DNA from: an uncultured bacterium
GTDB taxonomy: Bacteria; Patescibacteriota; Dojkabacteria; CALFHW01
Length of the DNA stretch: 16,734 bases
Reading direction: 5' to 3'
Assembly (NCBI GenBank): GCA_937876695.1
Contig: CALFHW010000178.1
Span: 1-16,734, forward strand
In this document: positions 1 to 8,686 of the stretch, piece by piece
Position numbering within the stretch: position 1 is the stretch's first letter
Layout: each line of letters begins with the position of its first letter
Notes under the pieces: model-generated
The model's input: only the letters and a program-made list of their open reading frames with translations
What the model was told of the DNA's origin: nothing
The model's database searches: none
Made by a program: the position numbers and the translations under genes

Positions 1-766
1 AGGTCACTACTTTCTTAGTCAGTTTACCTGTCTTAATCAAATCAGCCAAGACATATTCGTCATCCCCTCCGAGCTCTCCGTAGTAAACGATACTCTCGGT
101 ATTTTCGTCTGCCTGTGCCATCAAGAATGCCTCCTGCGGGCTGAGGATCGGGAATCTATCTCCGCCCACCGAGAGTGAGAATGATAAGTGGCGGCCTGTC
201 CTAGCGAGGATATTAATCAGTTCATTAGTCATGCCGCCAGAAGCAGCAAAAACCGCGGTATTTCCTTTAGTGAAGAGACCGCCGCTCACAAGTTGTCTGG
301 CCTGCACGCCGCCAATTGCGCCTAACTTGACCCTGCCTGGAATCATTAGCCCGATGCTGGCAGGTCCAATAACACTTACTCCTTTATCCTGCGTGAACTC
401 CTTGAATATCTTGAGCGCATGTAGCTCTGGAACATCCTCGGCAAATACATTTACTACTTTTAATTCTGGTAATTCTAACAAGGATGTTAATGAAGAATAA
501 GTCCTTCTGCCTGAAGCAACACTAACTGCCATATTTATATCGGTTCTTAACGCCTGTGGGAGGGAAGACACTTTGTCAAAGCAGTTAATGAGAATCTCTT
601 GGTCACCAAAAAAGAATTTCTCAAACCTCTTACCCGGGAGAATTAAACAGGCAATAGAAGGAGTTTTCCCAGCCAAGAAGTCGAAGTCTAGTATAGCTTG
701 AATAATCCCTGGGTGACTTCCCAGAAATAAAATTCTGGGGGTTTGTATTTCTTTGAGATTCAGCAT
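1..766 (-). CDS. aclA: ATP-citrate lyase, CoA-binding (alpha-like) subunit, partial
   Basis: By family, this is the subunit that carries the succinyl-CoA-synthetase-alpha-like half of ATP-citrate lyase, which makes acetyl-CoA and oxaloacetate from citrate, CoA and ATP. About 255 residues are visible; the gene runs off the window start. The visible part follows the second half of animal ACLY closely: a Rossmann CoA-binding start (ILFLGSHPGIIQAILDFDF), GPASIG near residue 127, SGGMTNELINILART near 165, VGGDRFP, and GELGGDDEY with LTKKVV at the window edge. The phospho-histidine loop and any citrate-synthase-like domain would lie outside, so catalytic completeness cannot be judged. The ATG at 766 is chosen because an in-frame TAA lies five codons upstream; the Shine-Dalgarno is weak. 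It lies 28 nt after the aclB-like gene, so the two are probably co-transcribed. Plain succinyl-CoA ligase alpha is less likely, since the ACL-specific blocks match along the whole visible length. Confidence 0.85.
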   Translation of the reverse strand, partial: MLNLKEIQTPRILFLGSHPGIIQAILDFDFLAGKTPSIACLILPGKRFEKFFFGDQEILINCFDKVSSLPQALRTDINMAVSVASGRRTYSSLTSLLELPELKVVNVFAEDVPELHALKIFKEFTQDKGVSVIGPASIGLMIPGRVKLGAIGGVQARQLVSGGLFTKGNTAVFAASGGMTNELINILARTGRHLSFSLSVGGDRFPILSPQEAFLMAQADENTESIVYYGELGGDDEYVLADLIKTGKLTKKVVT

Positions 767-794
767 CAGTTCGTAAATTTAATTCTAATTTATT

Positions 795-1961
795 TTAATT
801 CTTACTATGTAAGTCTGCCAAGGCTTTTCCTACTATCTCGGTAATAGGAAGCGAGGGCCCTGTCACAAATCCGTACAAACCAGCGGAATTTAAAAAGTCC
901 TCCATCAATTTCAATCCTTCTTTTTCGAATGGGCCACCTCTACGCACATACACTTTGACTCCTTGTAATTTTAATTCTTGCTTATATTCATTCAGTGCCT
1001 GAATTACTCCAGTGAAAGTTTTGCGGACATCAGTAAAATTTGCCACGCCGCCAGCAACTATTAGAACCTTAGTTGGCGCTGAAGATTTAAGCAATAATGA
1101 AATTACGTTTTTGGTGTATTCATAGGTCTCACTTGTCTTGGGGTTGCCGCTGTACTCGCCGTAATTTGCTAGCTGTTTGCCAAAACCTTGATTATAAACC
1201 TCATCGGCCAGAACAATACTCGCGCCGCCACCTGAAAGCAGCATCCAAATACTACCTTCGGGGTTAAGTAGTTTCAGGGTTAGTGAGGCCTGGCTCTTGG
1301 CAGCTAAGGCGGCAACTTTCTGTTCCTCTTGGCTAACTTCTCCTTCTGGAGGCGCGGCGTAATCCTCATCCGACCAGCGCCCTTGCGCGAAATACTTGCC
1401 TGCGGAATCTAACTCAACAGCCATATCTAGTATGACCGGATCCTTCCCTTCCTCAACTACCAGTGGATTAATCTCTAAAAAAGAGAAATAGTTATCTTCG
1501 GCAGTTTTAACTAGGTGGGTGATGAAATCTCCTGCCACTCCCAACTCAGTTGCGACTTCTTGGATTTCAGCGGACTCTCCGGACTCAATTGCTTGGCCAA
1601 CTGGAACTATGACTTTGCGGATATCATCCTGATTGTCCTCAATATCTACGCCTCCCTTTTTCGAATACATCAGCAACCACCCTTCACGGGTAAGTACTAA
1701 TGACAAGTACCGTTCGGAATCAGCAGTGTGAGGCAGAAACTCCTCGACGATGAAGTTTGTAAATCCTTTACTAGCTAGCTCTGCTTTGGCTGCCTCGATT
1801 TGATCAGTCTCAACCCCTAGTTTAAGCAGTCCTAGTTTGCCCCGCTTTTTAATTCCTTGGTCTACTTTAACTACGTACTTTTTGCCGGCAACGGGAATCG
1901 TTTCACTCTGGTCTACAACGAGTTGCTTGGCTTTTAGTTCAGTTATCTTCTTGCGGGGCAT
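795..1961 (-). CDS. aclB: ATP-citrate lyase, ATP-grasp/citrate-binding (beta-like) subunit
   Basis: 388 residues, close to the roughly 400 of the small AclB subunit of Chlorobium-type enzymes. Residues 1-200 form an ATP-grasp domain: VVKVDQGIKKRGKLG at 30-44, EEFLPHT at 73-79, and EINPLV at 163-168 followed by LDMAVELD, which supply nucleotide and Mg2+ contacts. Residues 215-388 are the succinyl-CoA-ligase-like citrate/CoA domain: LLNPEGSIW, GGGAS at 244-248, NYGEYSG at 266-272, ANFT at 307-310 and YVRRGGP at 338-344. The last three match the citrate-binding part of ACLY rather than succinyl-CoA ligase, although the Ser just before ANFT in ACLY is Gly here. The N-terminus is a few dozen residues shorter than in animal ACLY. 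The gene lies 24 nt after hisS and 28 nt before the aclA-like gene, all on one strand, so an operon is likely. Its metabolic role here is inferred only from the family. Confidence 0.88.
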   Translation of the reverse strand: MPRKKITELKAKQLVVDQSETIPVAGKKYVVKVDQGIKKRGKLGLLKLGVETDQIEAAKAELASKGFTNFIVEEFLPHTADSERYLSLVLTREGWLLMYSKKGGVDIEDNQDDIRKVIVPVGQAIESGESAEIQEVATELGVAGDFITHLVKTAEDNYFSFLEINPLVVEEGKDPVILDMAVELDSAGKYFAQGRWSDEDYAAPPEGEVSQEEQKVAALAAKSQASLTLKLLNPEGSIWMLLSGGGASIVLADEVYNQGFGKQLANYGEYSGNPKTSETYEYTKNVISLLLKSSAPTKVLIVAGGVANFTDVRKTFTGVIQALNEYKQELKLQGVKVYVRRGGPFEKEGLKLMEDFLNSAGLYGFVTGPSLPITEIVGKALADLHSKN

Positions 1962-1985
1962 GGCTATAGAGGAGTGATATTTAAT

Positions 1986-3269
1986 TTACTGAGTTAATTT
2001 TATTTCTCGTTCTTCCCCAGTCTGCATATTTTTAATTTTATAAACGCCAGCTACTAATTCTTCGTCACCGAGAATTATAATTTTCTGGCTAGAGTATTTA
2101 TTCGCTTGCTTGAGCGCCTTTCCTAGAGACTCAACTTCCAACCCCGACATTACTATCTCTCCTGTGGAGCGCAATTCATTTTTAATTTTTTCAAGTGCGA
2201 GGCCAACTTTTGAGTCTCCACTAAGCAGAGGGGCATAGTAGTACTCACGAGTATTTGCATTTACCTGCTCTAGTAGTCCCCAACTCTGTAAAAATAACTT
2301 GGTAGTTTCATCACCTGGAGCCGCACCTACAGCGGGGATTTGCTGCGAGCCAAATAGCTCTGCTAAGCCGTTGTAACGCCCGCCGCCAAACAACGCACGA
2401 TTATTCTCTGGGTGATTGTCGAAAACTTCAAATACCATGCCATCGTAGTAGTCAAAACCGCGAATAATAGATGGATTAAAACTCATCCATTTACTCAGGC
2501 CCGCATCAGCAAAGTACTTAAGCACTTCTCTAATCTCAGCTAATCCTTGACTTGCCTCTACTTGAGGTAAATTGGCAACTAAACTTGCCTCATCATGGGA
2601 GCTAACGAATTTTAATAACATCTCGATCTGGTTATCGCCCAATCCCAACTCTTTAAGCCTTCCAGACAGTTCTACAGGGCTCAGTTTAGCTGTTTTATCG
2701 AGGACGCGTACCACTTGCCCTCTCAATTTCTGAGCAACCCCCGCAACATCACCTAGCACGAAATCTATGAGTCTGCGGTTGTTGATCTGCACAGTAAAAG
2801 ATCCTTCAGGTGGTGAAAACGAAAGCATGATTTCCATTGCTAGCCTGATAACTTCGGTGTCTGCAGCGTTACTTTGAGAGCCAAAGATGTCGAAGTTGAG
2901 CTGCCAAAACTCCCGATTGCGCCCGCGCTGAGGTTTTTCATTGCGCACGAAGTTGGCGATTGAAAACCAGCGCAAGGGTTTTGGTAGTGCTCCATACACC
3001 CTAGTGACCATGCGGGTTACAGAAGGTGTCATTTCTGGCCTCAGCGCGTATTCGCGACCTGCCTTGTCATTGAACATCATCAATTCCTTGCCGCCGATAT
3101 CCTCGCCGGATTTAGCCTTGTAGATCTCAGCCCTCTCAAAGACTGGCGCCAAATACTCCTGATAGCCAAACCTAATACATACCTCTCTCCATTTGGAAAA
3201 TATATAGCTGCGCAGTGCGAATTCCTCCGGAAACCAGTCATTTGTACCTTTTGGTGGAGTATTGTCCAT
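1986..3269 (-). CDS. hisS: Histidyl-tRNA synthetase
   Basis: Class II synthetase that charges tRNA-His in the cytoplasm; 427 residues, normal for the bacterial form. The order is canonical: the start MDNTPPKGTNDWFPEE, RPEMTPSVTR at 77-86, motif 2 RNEKPQRGRNREFWQLNFD near 109-127, the histidine-specific block RGFDYYDGMVFE at 270-281, GGGRYNGL at 295-302, then a C-terminal anticodon-binding domain from about 340. One oddity: where class II motif 3 normally ends in a G-hydrophobic-E-R sequence that puts an invariant Arg on ATP, this protein reads AVGAAPGDETTK (313-324), leaving Thr322 at the Arg position. The rest of the active site looks intact, so I call it functional. It is first of a minus-strand run with the ATP-citrate lyase genes and divergent from the P-type ATPase gene. 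Confidence 0.95.
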   Translation of the reverse strand: MDNTPPKGTNDWFPEEFALRSYIFSKWREVCIRFGYQEYLAPVFERAEIYKAKSGEDIGGKELMMFNDKAGREYALRPEMTPSVTRMVTRVYGALPKPLRWFSIANFVRNEKPQRGRNREFWQLNFDIFGSQSNAADTEVIRLAMEIMLSFSPPEGSFTVQINNRRLIDFVLGDVAGVAQKLRGQVVRVLDKTAKLSPVELSGRLKELGLGDNQIEMLLKFVSSHDEASLVANLPQVEASQGLAEIREVLKYFADAGLSKWMSFNPSIIRGFDYYDGMVFEVFDNHPENNRALFGGGRYNGLAELFGSQQIPAVGAAPGDETTKLFLQSWGLLEQVNANTREYYYAPLLSGDSKVGLALEKIKNELRSTGEIVMSGLEVESLGKALKQANKYSSQKIIILGDEELVAGVYKIKNMQTGEEREIKLTQ

Positions 3270-3276
3270 ACTGAAG

Positions 3277-3282
3277 ATTTTA
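3277..3282 (-). promoter_or_regulatory. Possible -10 element for hisS, leaderless
   Basis: Reading on the minus strand, TAAAAT is followed by 7 nt and then the hisS ATG at 3269, so a transcript would begin at or next to the start codon. No Shine-Dalgarno lies between them. The 48-54 bp divergent gap is AT-rich, so chance matches are possible. Confidence 0.35.
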
Positions 3283-3309
3283 ACCTATATTGCCCATTTT
3301 GCCTATAAA
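3280..3309 (+). promoter_or_regulatory. Possible promoter for the P-type ATPase gene
   Basis: TTAACC at 3280-3285 and TATAAA at 3304-3309, spaced 18 bp, form a weak sigma70-like pair ahead of the ATPase gene. Predicted initiation near 3316-3318 leaves at most about 8 nt before the ATG at 3324. The site overlaps the divergent hisS promoter. Confidence 0.35.
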
Positions 3310-3323
3310 AGTTAACCTTGGGT

Positions 3324-5915
3324 ATGTATGAGGGAATAAAAGGTCTTTCCAAAACCCAGGTAGAGTTTTTTGTAAAGAAATATGGAGTAAATGAGCTGCG
3401 AGAGAAGAAAAGAGTCAGTAGCCTAGCGAAGTTTTTAAAGCAGTTTAATAGTCCAATTATTTACGTGTTGCTAGTGGTGGCGCTAATGGCAATAGGGCTT
3501 GGGGAGACCGCGGACGCACTGGTAATTTTGTTTGTGACGTTCTTTAATGCGGTTGTAGGCTATAGTCAGGAGCAAAAAGCAGAAAATACCTTGGCCGCTT
3601 TGAAGAAACTAGTATCCCAGACTGCCAAAGTACTGCGCTCTGGCTCACTCATGATTGTCGATATTAAAGAGGTTGTCAGAGGCGATGTGGTAATAATCGA
3701 GGCAGGCGACAAGATCCCGGCTGATGGCGTGCTGATCGAAGCTAAGAACCTTGAAATTGACGAGTCACAGCTTACCGGCGAATCATTCCCAGTCAGTAAA
3801 AGCCACCTGGAGGCCGGTGACTTAGCCTCAATTTACGCGGATATTGAACTACAAACAACTGAGTTTTCTGTCCTGGCAAATACAAACCCCACAGCAGCTG
3901 TCTATATGACCAGTCTAGTAAATAGGGGACGAGGAGTATTTATCACTACCAATACTGGGATGGATACTAAGATAGGGCAAATAACTACTGATGTGAGAGC
4001 TGCAGCAGTGGAAAAGACACCTCTTGAGCAGAAGTTTGTGCAACTTACGCATCTTATTCTGGCAGTTGTCTTCATAGTCTGCACTTTTATCTTCTTTTTG
4101 GGTTTTGCACGCTCGCTCGAGCTAAAAGAGATTTTCGAGGTTGCTGTTGCGCTGGGTGTTTCAGTTATACCGGAAGGGCTGCCAGTAATTGTCACTTTAA
4201 CATTGGCAATTGGGGCCTGGCGAATGGCGCAAGAAAAGGCAATTATCAGAGGGCTGAATTCCACTTCCACACTAGCTGGTGTTCAAGTAATTTGTACGGA
4301 TAAGACTGGGACTATCACCGAGGGTCGTTTAGAGTTGCAAAATATATACACTACAGACGAAATATCACTTATAAAGGGTGAAAGTATATACACAGATCAA
4401 ACTAAAGCCCTCCTAGCAGGCGCACTTTGCGTAGATGCTACCCTTGGCGAAGAAGGGGAAGGTAGCGGTGATGTACTCGACCTCGCAATTCTACGGAAAT
4501 TGCTGGCAGATAAAGTGGATTATGTAAATTACCAGCTACTACATCCTGAAATCGACTCTATCCCTTTTGATAGTGAAGCGAAATACATGGCCAAACTCGT
4601 CAAAGCCACCCGCGGTAATAGGGTAGTAGTAAAAGGAGCGCCAGAAGTTGTGTTAGAGATGTGTGATTTGAGCGCAGATGATAAGACCAAATTACTCGCA
4701 TTTATCGCAGAGCAAAATTTCTCAGGCCTACGCACCATTCTGCTAGCACAAAAGCATATTCCAGAAACAAGGACAGAATTAACCATAGGAGAACTAGAGT
4801 ACCTTAGTTTTGGCGCTGTATTCGTATTTGCCGATCCTATCCGGGATGATGTAGCTGCGGCTGTGGAACAGTGCAGGCGCGGGGATTTGACAACTGTGAT
4901 GATAACTGGCGATCACCTGGACACTGCCAAATACATCGCCAGACAAGCAGGAATACTCTCTGCCCAGCCAAACAACGATATCGCTATTACCGGCAAAGAA
5001 CTACAAATGCTGGATGATTCAGAATTATTATCTAAACTGCCCGATATCAAGGTAATTGCTAGAGCAACCCCAGCTGACAAAATGAGGTTAGTGCGCGCCT
5101 ACAAAAGTCAGGGTATAAATGTGGCCATGACTGGTGATGGAGTGAATGATGCTCCAGCGCTAGCAGCAGCGGACATTGGAATTGCCATGGGAATTACTGG
5201 TACTGATGTTGCCAAGCAAGTTGCGGATATGATTCTCCTCGACGACCGTTACCCTACAATTGTCCGCGGGGTTGAGGAGGCGAGAGTAGTTTTCGACAAT
5301 TTGCGTAAGGTTATAAGTTTTCTATTTTCAACTTCATTTGGGGAAATCGTACTGATTGTGCTCTGTATAATTATTGGATTACCATTGCCTTTAGTCGCAG
5401 CTCAAATACTTTGGGTCAACCTAGTCACTGACACTTTCTTGACCACGGCGCTAGCCACTGAGAAAAAGGAGCCGGGGACAATTGCTAAGAATATCAATAA
5501 CTATACCGGCAATATCATTACTAGGTTGTTACTTGGTCGCAGTGTCTTCATCGGCAGTATCATGGGAGTGGGGACTTTACTTGTCTACCAATACTTTCTA
5601 GGGGCTACCAACCAGGCAATTGCCAGCAGCGCAGCGCTAATTACAGTTGTGGCTTTTCAATGGTTGAACGCTTTCAATGCTCGTAGTGAAAACGATTCTA
5701 TCCTCAGACTAGGCATATTTAGCAATCGCAATATTTGGCTGGCTTTAGTTACAAACCTCATCCTGCAATTACTCGCAATTTACACACCTTTTGGGTGGCA
5801 AATATTAGGTACAACCCCCGTAGGATTCGACATCTGGGTAACTTGTCTATTAGCCGCCTCAACAATCGTAATTTTCGAAGAAATTAGAAAATTTTTGTTT
5901 AGGTTAATCCGTTAA
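3324..5915 (+). CDS. Cation-transporting P-type ATPase, Ca2+-type (P2)
   Basis: Membrane ion pump of about 863 residues. Seen in order from the ATG: the short cation-ATPase N-terminal domain (GLSKTQVEFFVKKYGVNELRE), TM1-2, the actuator domain with TGES at 151-154, TM3-4 with PEGLP at 283-287, the phosphorylation site DKTGT at 326-330, the nucleotide-binding motif KGAPE, the hinge TGDGVND at 603-609, and C-terminal membrane helices. The ion site resembles SERCA: Glu in PEGLP, Glu674 in TM5 (SFGEIV) and NLVTD at 699-703 in TM6. The TM5 Asn of SERCA is Ser here. This favours Ca2+ export, with Mn2+ or a similar ion possible. An in-frame TTG at 3318 would add two residues; ATG at 3324 is preferred. 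No Shine-Dalgarno precedes either. The 3' end overlaps the convergent cysS by 12 bp, with no terminator seen between them. Confidence 0.93.
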   Translation: MYEGIKGLSKTQVEFFVKKYGVNELREKKRVSSLAKFLKQFNSPIIYVLLVVALMAIGLGETADALVILFVTFFNAVVGYSQEQKAENTLAALKKLVSQTAKVLRSGSLMIVDIKEVVRGDVVIIEAGDKIPADGVLIEAKNLEIDESQLTGESFPVSKSHLEAGDLASIYADIELQTTEFSVLANTNPTAAVYMTSLVNRGRGVFITTNTGMDTKIGQITTDVRAAAVEKTPLEQKFVQLTHLILAVVFIVCTFIFFLGFARSLELKEIFEVAVALGVSVIPEGLPVIVTLTLAIGAWRMAQEKAIIRGLNSTSTLAGVQVICTDKTGTITEGRLELQNIYTTDEISLIKGESIYTDQTKALLAGALCVDATLGEEGEGSGDVLDLAILRKLLADKVDYVNYQLLHPEIDSIPFDSEAKYMAKLVKATRGNRVVVKGAPEVVLEMCDLSADDKTKLLAFIAEQNFSGLRTILLAQKHIPETRTELTIGELEYLSFGAVFVFADPIRDDVAAAVEQCRRGDLTTVMITGDHLDTAKYIARQAGILSAQPNNDIAITGKELQMLDDSELLSKLPDIKVIARATPADKMRLVRAYKSQGINVAMTGDGVNDAPALAAADIGIAMGITGTDVAKQVADMILLDDRYPTIVRGVEEARVVFDNLRKVISFLFSTSFGEIVLIVLCIIIGLPLPLVAAQILWVNLVTDTFLTTALATEKKEPGTIAKNINNYTGNIITRLLLGRSVFIGSIMGVGTLLVYQYFLGATNQAIASSAALITVVAFQWLNAFNARSENDSILRLGIFSNRNIWLALVTNLILQLLAIYTPFGWQILGTTPVGFDIWVTCLLAASTIVIFEEIRKFLFRLIR

Positions 5916-7349
5916 ACTAATTCCAAAATCCTCTTGTAATTGATCTCTAAGTTGGTCTGCAGTCTTCCAATCTTTCTTTGCTCTAGCTGTCTTTCTTTGT
6001 TCGATTAATTTCACTACTTCTGGCGAATAGGCTGTGGGAAGTGTTTTCCCGGTTTTGGTGTATTCATTGGTATAGTTCATAAGGTTAAGACCCAATACTT
6101 CATCCATACTGGCAACTGTAGTTAACAGATCGGCGCTAGAAATTGTTTTATCTGCAAATAATTCCCAAACAACTGCTAAGGCCTTAGGAAAGTTGAAATC
6201 AACCTCGATCGCAGCTGTGAATTTGGCACGCCATAACTCAAGTATCTTGCCTGGATCCTTCCCCTCGTCACCACTAACTTGCAGGTTGCGTTTGGCGCCA
6301 GCGACATTGCTTCGCAAGTTATCCAAAGCTTTTTGGGCTCCTTTCAATGCCTCCCAGGTAAAGTTCTGCTTGGAACGGTAGTGTGATTGCAGGAAAAAAT
6401 AGCGCAGAGCTAGTGGATCATAACCCTCTTCCTTCACCTGACCCACACTGTAGGCCGTCCCTTCTGATTTAGCCATCTTGGTCCCATCCACCAGTAAGTG
6501 TTCATTGTGGAGCCAATAGTTGACGAATTTGGCTCCGTTTGCGGCCTCACTTTGAGCGATTTCATTGGTATGGTGCACAGGGATATGCTCAATTCCACCC
6601 ATATGAATATCGATTGTATCGCCAATTTCTGCCTTGCTCATAGCGCTACACTCTATATGCCAGCCCGGAAATCCCTCACCGTTTTCAACTACACTAGAGC
6701 GAAAAGGTGATTTCCAAGTTTGCAAAGCATTGGCATGGGGCCCCGTCTTGAAGAACCAGAGTGCAAAATCGTGGGGGCCTCGTTTATGCTCGTGCTCGAC
6801 CTTCCCATGGCCCGCCCCACTGATATTTTGATCGAGTTGTTGTCCGCTGAGCTTAGTGTAATCCTCCATTTGGCTGACATCAAAATACACCGCCTCCTCT
6901 GTCTCGTAAGCGTATCCCTTCTCGATCAGGCTCTCCACCATAGATATCATATGCTCGACATACTCTGTAGCCCTAGGTCTACTCGTAGCGGGCTTGATAT
7001 TAAGTTGTGTTAGGTCCGCCTCGAATTGATCGATATATTTCTGCGCAATTTCATCTGGGCTGAGATTCTCTCTGCGAGCCGCCTTTTGCATGCGATCTTC
7101 GCCACTATCTGCGTCTCCAATATTGTCGCCTGTTAAATGTCCCACATCGGTATAATTGCGCACGAAATTCACTTCATATTCGAGATGTTCCAAACTCCTG
7201 CGCATCAAATCAGCTATGACCATAGCCCGCATATTCCCAATATGCTGAGTCCAGTAGACAGTTGGGCCGCATTGGTAGAATCCTACTTTGCCCGGATTAA
7301 TTGGTTCAAATTCCTGTAATTGCTTACCTTCGGTATTAAATATCTGCAT
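5904..7349 (-). CDS. cysS: Cysteinyl-tRNA synthetase
   Basis: Class I synthetase that charges tRNA-Cys; 481 residues, usual length. The signature sites are present: QCGPTVY around 26-32, HIGN at 36-39 (the HIGH motif), WHIECSAMS at 230-238 and KMAKS at 291-295 (the KMSKS motif). The zinc ligands expected from the E. coli enzyme map to Cys27, Cys234, His259 and Glu263. The C-terminal part (340-481) is the helical anticodon-binding region. The start overlaps the end of the DegT-type gene by 14 nt, so translation is probably coupled to that gene, and the whole dnaN-degT-cysS run may be one transcript. The 3' end overlaps the convergent P-type ATPase gene. Confidence 0.96.
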   Translation of the reverse strand: MQIFNTEGKQLQEFEPINPGKVGFYQCGPTVYWTQHIGNMRAMVIADLMRRSLEHLEYEVNFVRNYTDVGHLTGDNIGDADSGEDRMQKAARRENLSPDEIAQKYIDQFEADLTQLNIKPATSRPRATEYVEHMISMVESLIEKGYAYETEEAVYFDVSQMEDYTKLSGQQLDQNISGAGHGKVEHEHKRGPHDFALWFFKTGPHANALQTWKSPFRSSVVENGEGFPGWHIECSAMSKAEIGDTIDIHMGGIEHIPVHHTNEIAQSEAANGAKFVNYWLHNEHLLVDGTKMAKSEGTAYSVGQVKEEGYDPLALRYFFLQSHYRSKQNFTWEALKGAQKALDNLRSNVAGAKRNLQVSGDEGKDPGKILELWRAKFTAAIEVDFNFPKALAVVWELFADKTISSADLLTTVASMDEVLGLNLMNYTNEYTKTGKTLPTAYSPEVVKLIEQRKTARAKKDWKTADQLRDQLQEDFGISLTD

Positions 7350-8682
7350 CGATTTCTACAATTAACTTAACTAATTTCTCTGCACCTGCGGCAGTGGTCT
7401 GAATAGAAGTCGGGAGATTCACGATTCTGGACATGATATCTTCGGTAGTAGGGTAGTCTTCAACGCTGTAACCGTATATGTCTAAAAACTCCCTGCGTGT
7501 ATATAGCGGCGTCTTGTACCAATCACCTAGCACAAATCCCAACTGCTTGGCTTTAGTTAGAAGCTTGCTGCGCTGCGCAGTCGATTTTAGAAGTAGGGGA
7601 TAGCGTAGAAAAGCGTGCTGGTCTTGTCTCTGTAGCCTCTCAGTGATGAACCTCTGCTCTATTGAATCACCAAAAGCGCTGGCTGAAATACCTTCAGAAT
7701 AGATTTCTGCCAGCTCGCGACGGTGATCTCGCAAATTTGTGTAACTTTTTAACTGCATACTGCCGATTTTAGCAAGTTTGCCAGGTAATTTTGCTGGTAG
7801 ATAGTTTGGTTTACCTGCTGAATACTCCTGGGTTTCAATTGCAACACCTAGTATCCCCCTCTTGTGGCCCAAATAGGTCATCAATTTGCCATAGGTCAAA
7901 GGCCCAATACCCCAATAGTACTTTGGTAATACTTTTTGCCAGAACTTAGCATTTTCTAGTAGTCTCAACACCACATCATCCGCCAGGGGTTCTAGTTTTT
8001 GGTAGTTTTGCTCAATCCTAGCGACAATTTGGGCTGGCAATAGTTCACGATTAACAAGCAGCGCCCCACCGCGCAGTGTAGAAATCACTTTCTCCAGACC
8101 AAAGGTGGCAACCGCAAAATGCGCTTTGGTGCCGACCTTACTGACGACCTCACCAGATTCTGGCTCTGTATTGTAATTATCACCTAGATTATGGGCTAGA
8201 TCCTCAATCACAAAAATGTCCCTCCGGCCTAAATCCTTAAGCTTCTCCATTAACTTTGCTACGTCAACTTGGGCCCCAAAAGTATGTTGGCAGAAAATTA
8301 CCTTGGTGCGGTCTGTAACCGCCGCTAACAAGGAGTCTACTGAAGTATTAAAGTCTGTCTCTGAGATCTCTACAAATACTGGTTTTAGACCTGCCCAAAT
8401 GGTGGGGTTTACAGCCACTACACAGGTGAATGCTGGCATCAATACTTCGAATGGACCCGTCCCCAGCTCTGCTGTGATCGCCTCATATGCTAAATATAGC
8501 GCGCTTCTAGCTGAATCCAACATGAATAAATTGTCTGCGCGCACTTGCAATAGATCAGCAAGCCCTTGCCTGAATAAGTTGACTTCAGTAGAACCCGGGT
8601 CCTGTTGTCCAATAAGATCTACTACCGCAGTTAATTCACTGGCAGTGAAGTTGGGAAGTAGACCAATTGAATTAAGTTTCAT
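7336..8682 (-). CDS. DegT/DnrJ/EryC1/StrS-family PLP-dependent aminotransferase
   Basis: 448 residues, somewhat longer than the usual 370-400 of the family. By family, such enzymes transfer an amino group to keto-sugar nucleotides for surface glycans. Seen: LDSARSAL around 55-62 (cofactor-phosphate region), MPAFTCV at 82-88, VIEDLAHNLG at 158-167 with Asp161 as the pyridine-nitrogen ligand and His164 in the usual Gln/His place, and TFGLEKVISTLRGGALL at 193-209 with Lys198 as the likely Schiff-base lysine. The C-terminus (VVNLPTS-like block, then a helical tail) also fits. It sits 4 nt after the dnaN stop, with a short AGG before the ATG, and overlaps cysS by 14 nt. No sugar-pathway neighbours are present, so the substrate is unknown; a role in cell-envelope glycans is inferred from the family only. 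Confidence 0.85.
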   Translation of the reverse strand: MKLNSIGLLPNFTASELTAVVDLIGQQDPGSTEVNLFRQGLADLLQVRADNLFMLDSARSALYLAYEAITAELGTGPFEVLMPAFTCVVAVNPTIWAGLKPVFVEISETDFNTSVDSLLAAVTDRTKVIFCQHTFGAQVDVAKLMEKLKDLGRRDIFVIEDLAHNLGDNYNTEPESGEVVSKVGTKAHFAVATFGLEKVISTLRGGALLVNRELLPAQIVARIEQNYQKLEPLADDVVLRLLENAKFWQKVLPKYYWGIGPLTYGKLMTYLGHKRGILGVAIETQEYSAGKPNYLPAKLPGKLAKIGSMQLKSYTNLRDHRRELAEIYSEGISASAFGDSIEQRFITERLQRQDQHAFLRYPLLLKSTAQRSKLLTKAKQLGFVLGDWYKTPLYTRREFLDIYGYSVEDYPTTEDIMSRIVNLPTSIQTTAAGAEKLVKLIVEIDADI

Positions 8683-8686
8683 TAAC

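Noticed and set aside
231..500. Open plus-strand frame of 89 codons
   Set aside because: It is antisense inside the aclA-like gene, whose minus-strand product matches ATP-citrate lyase; the plus product has no recognisable features.
3080..3352. Minus-strand frame of 90 codons overlapping hisS and the divergent promoter region
   Set aside because: It lies out of frame over the conserved HisRS N-terminus and the ATPase start; no family features.
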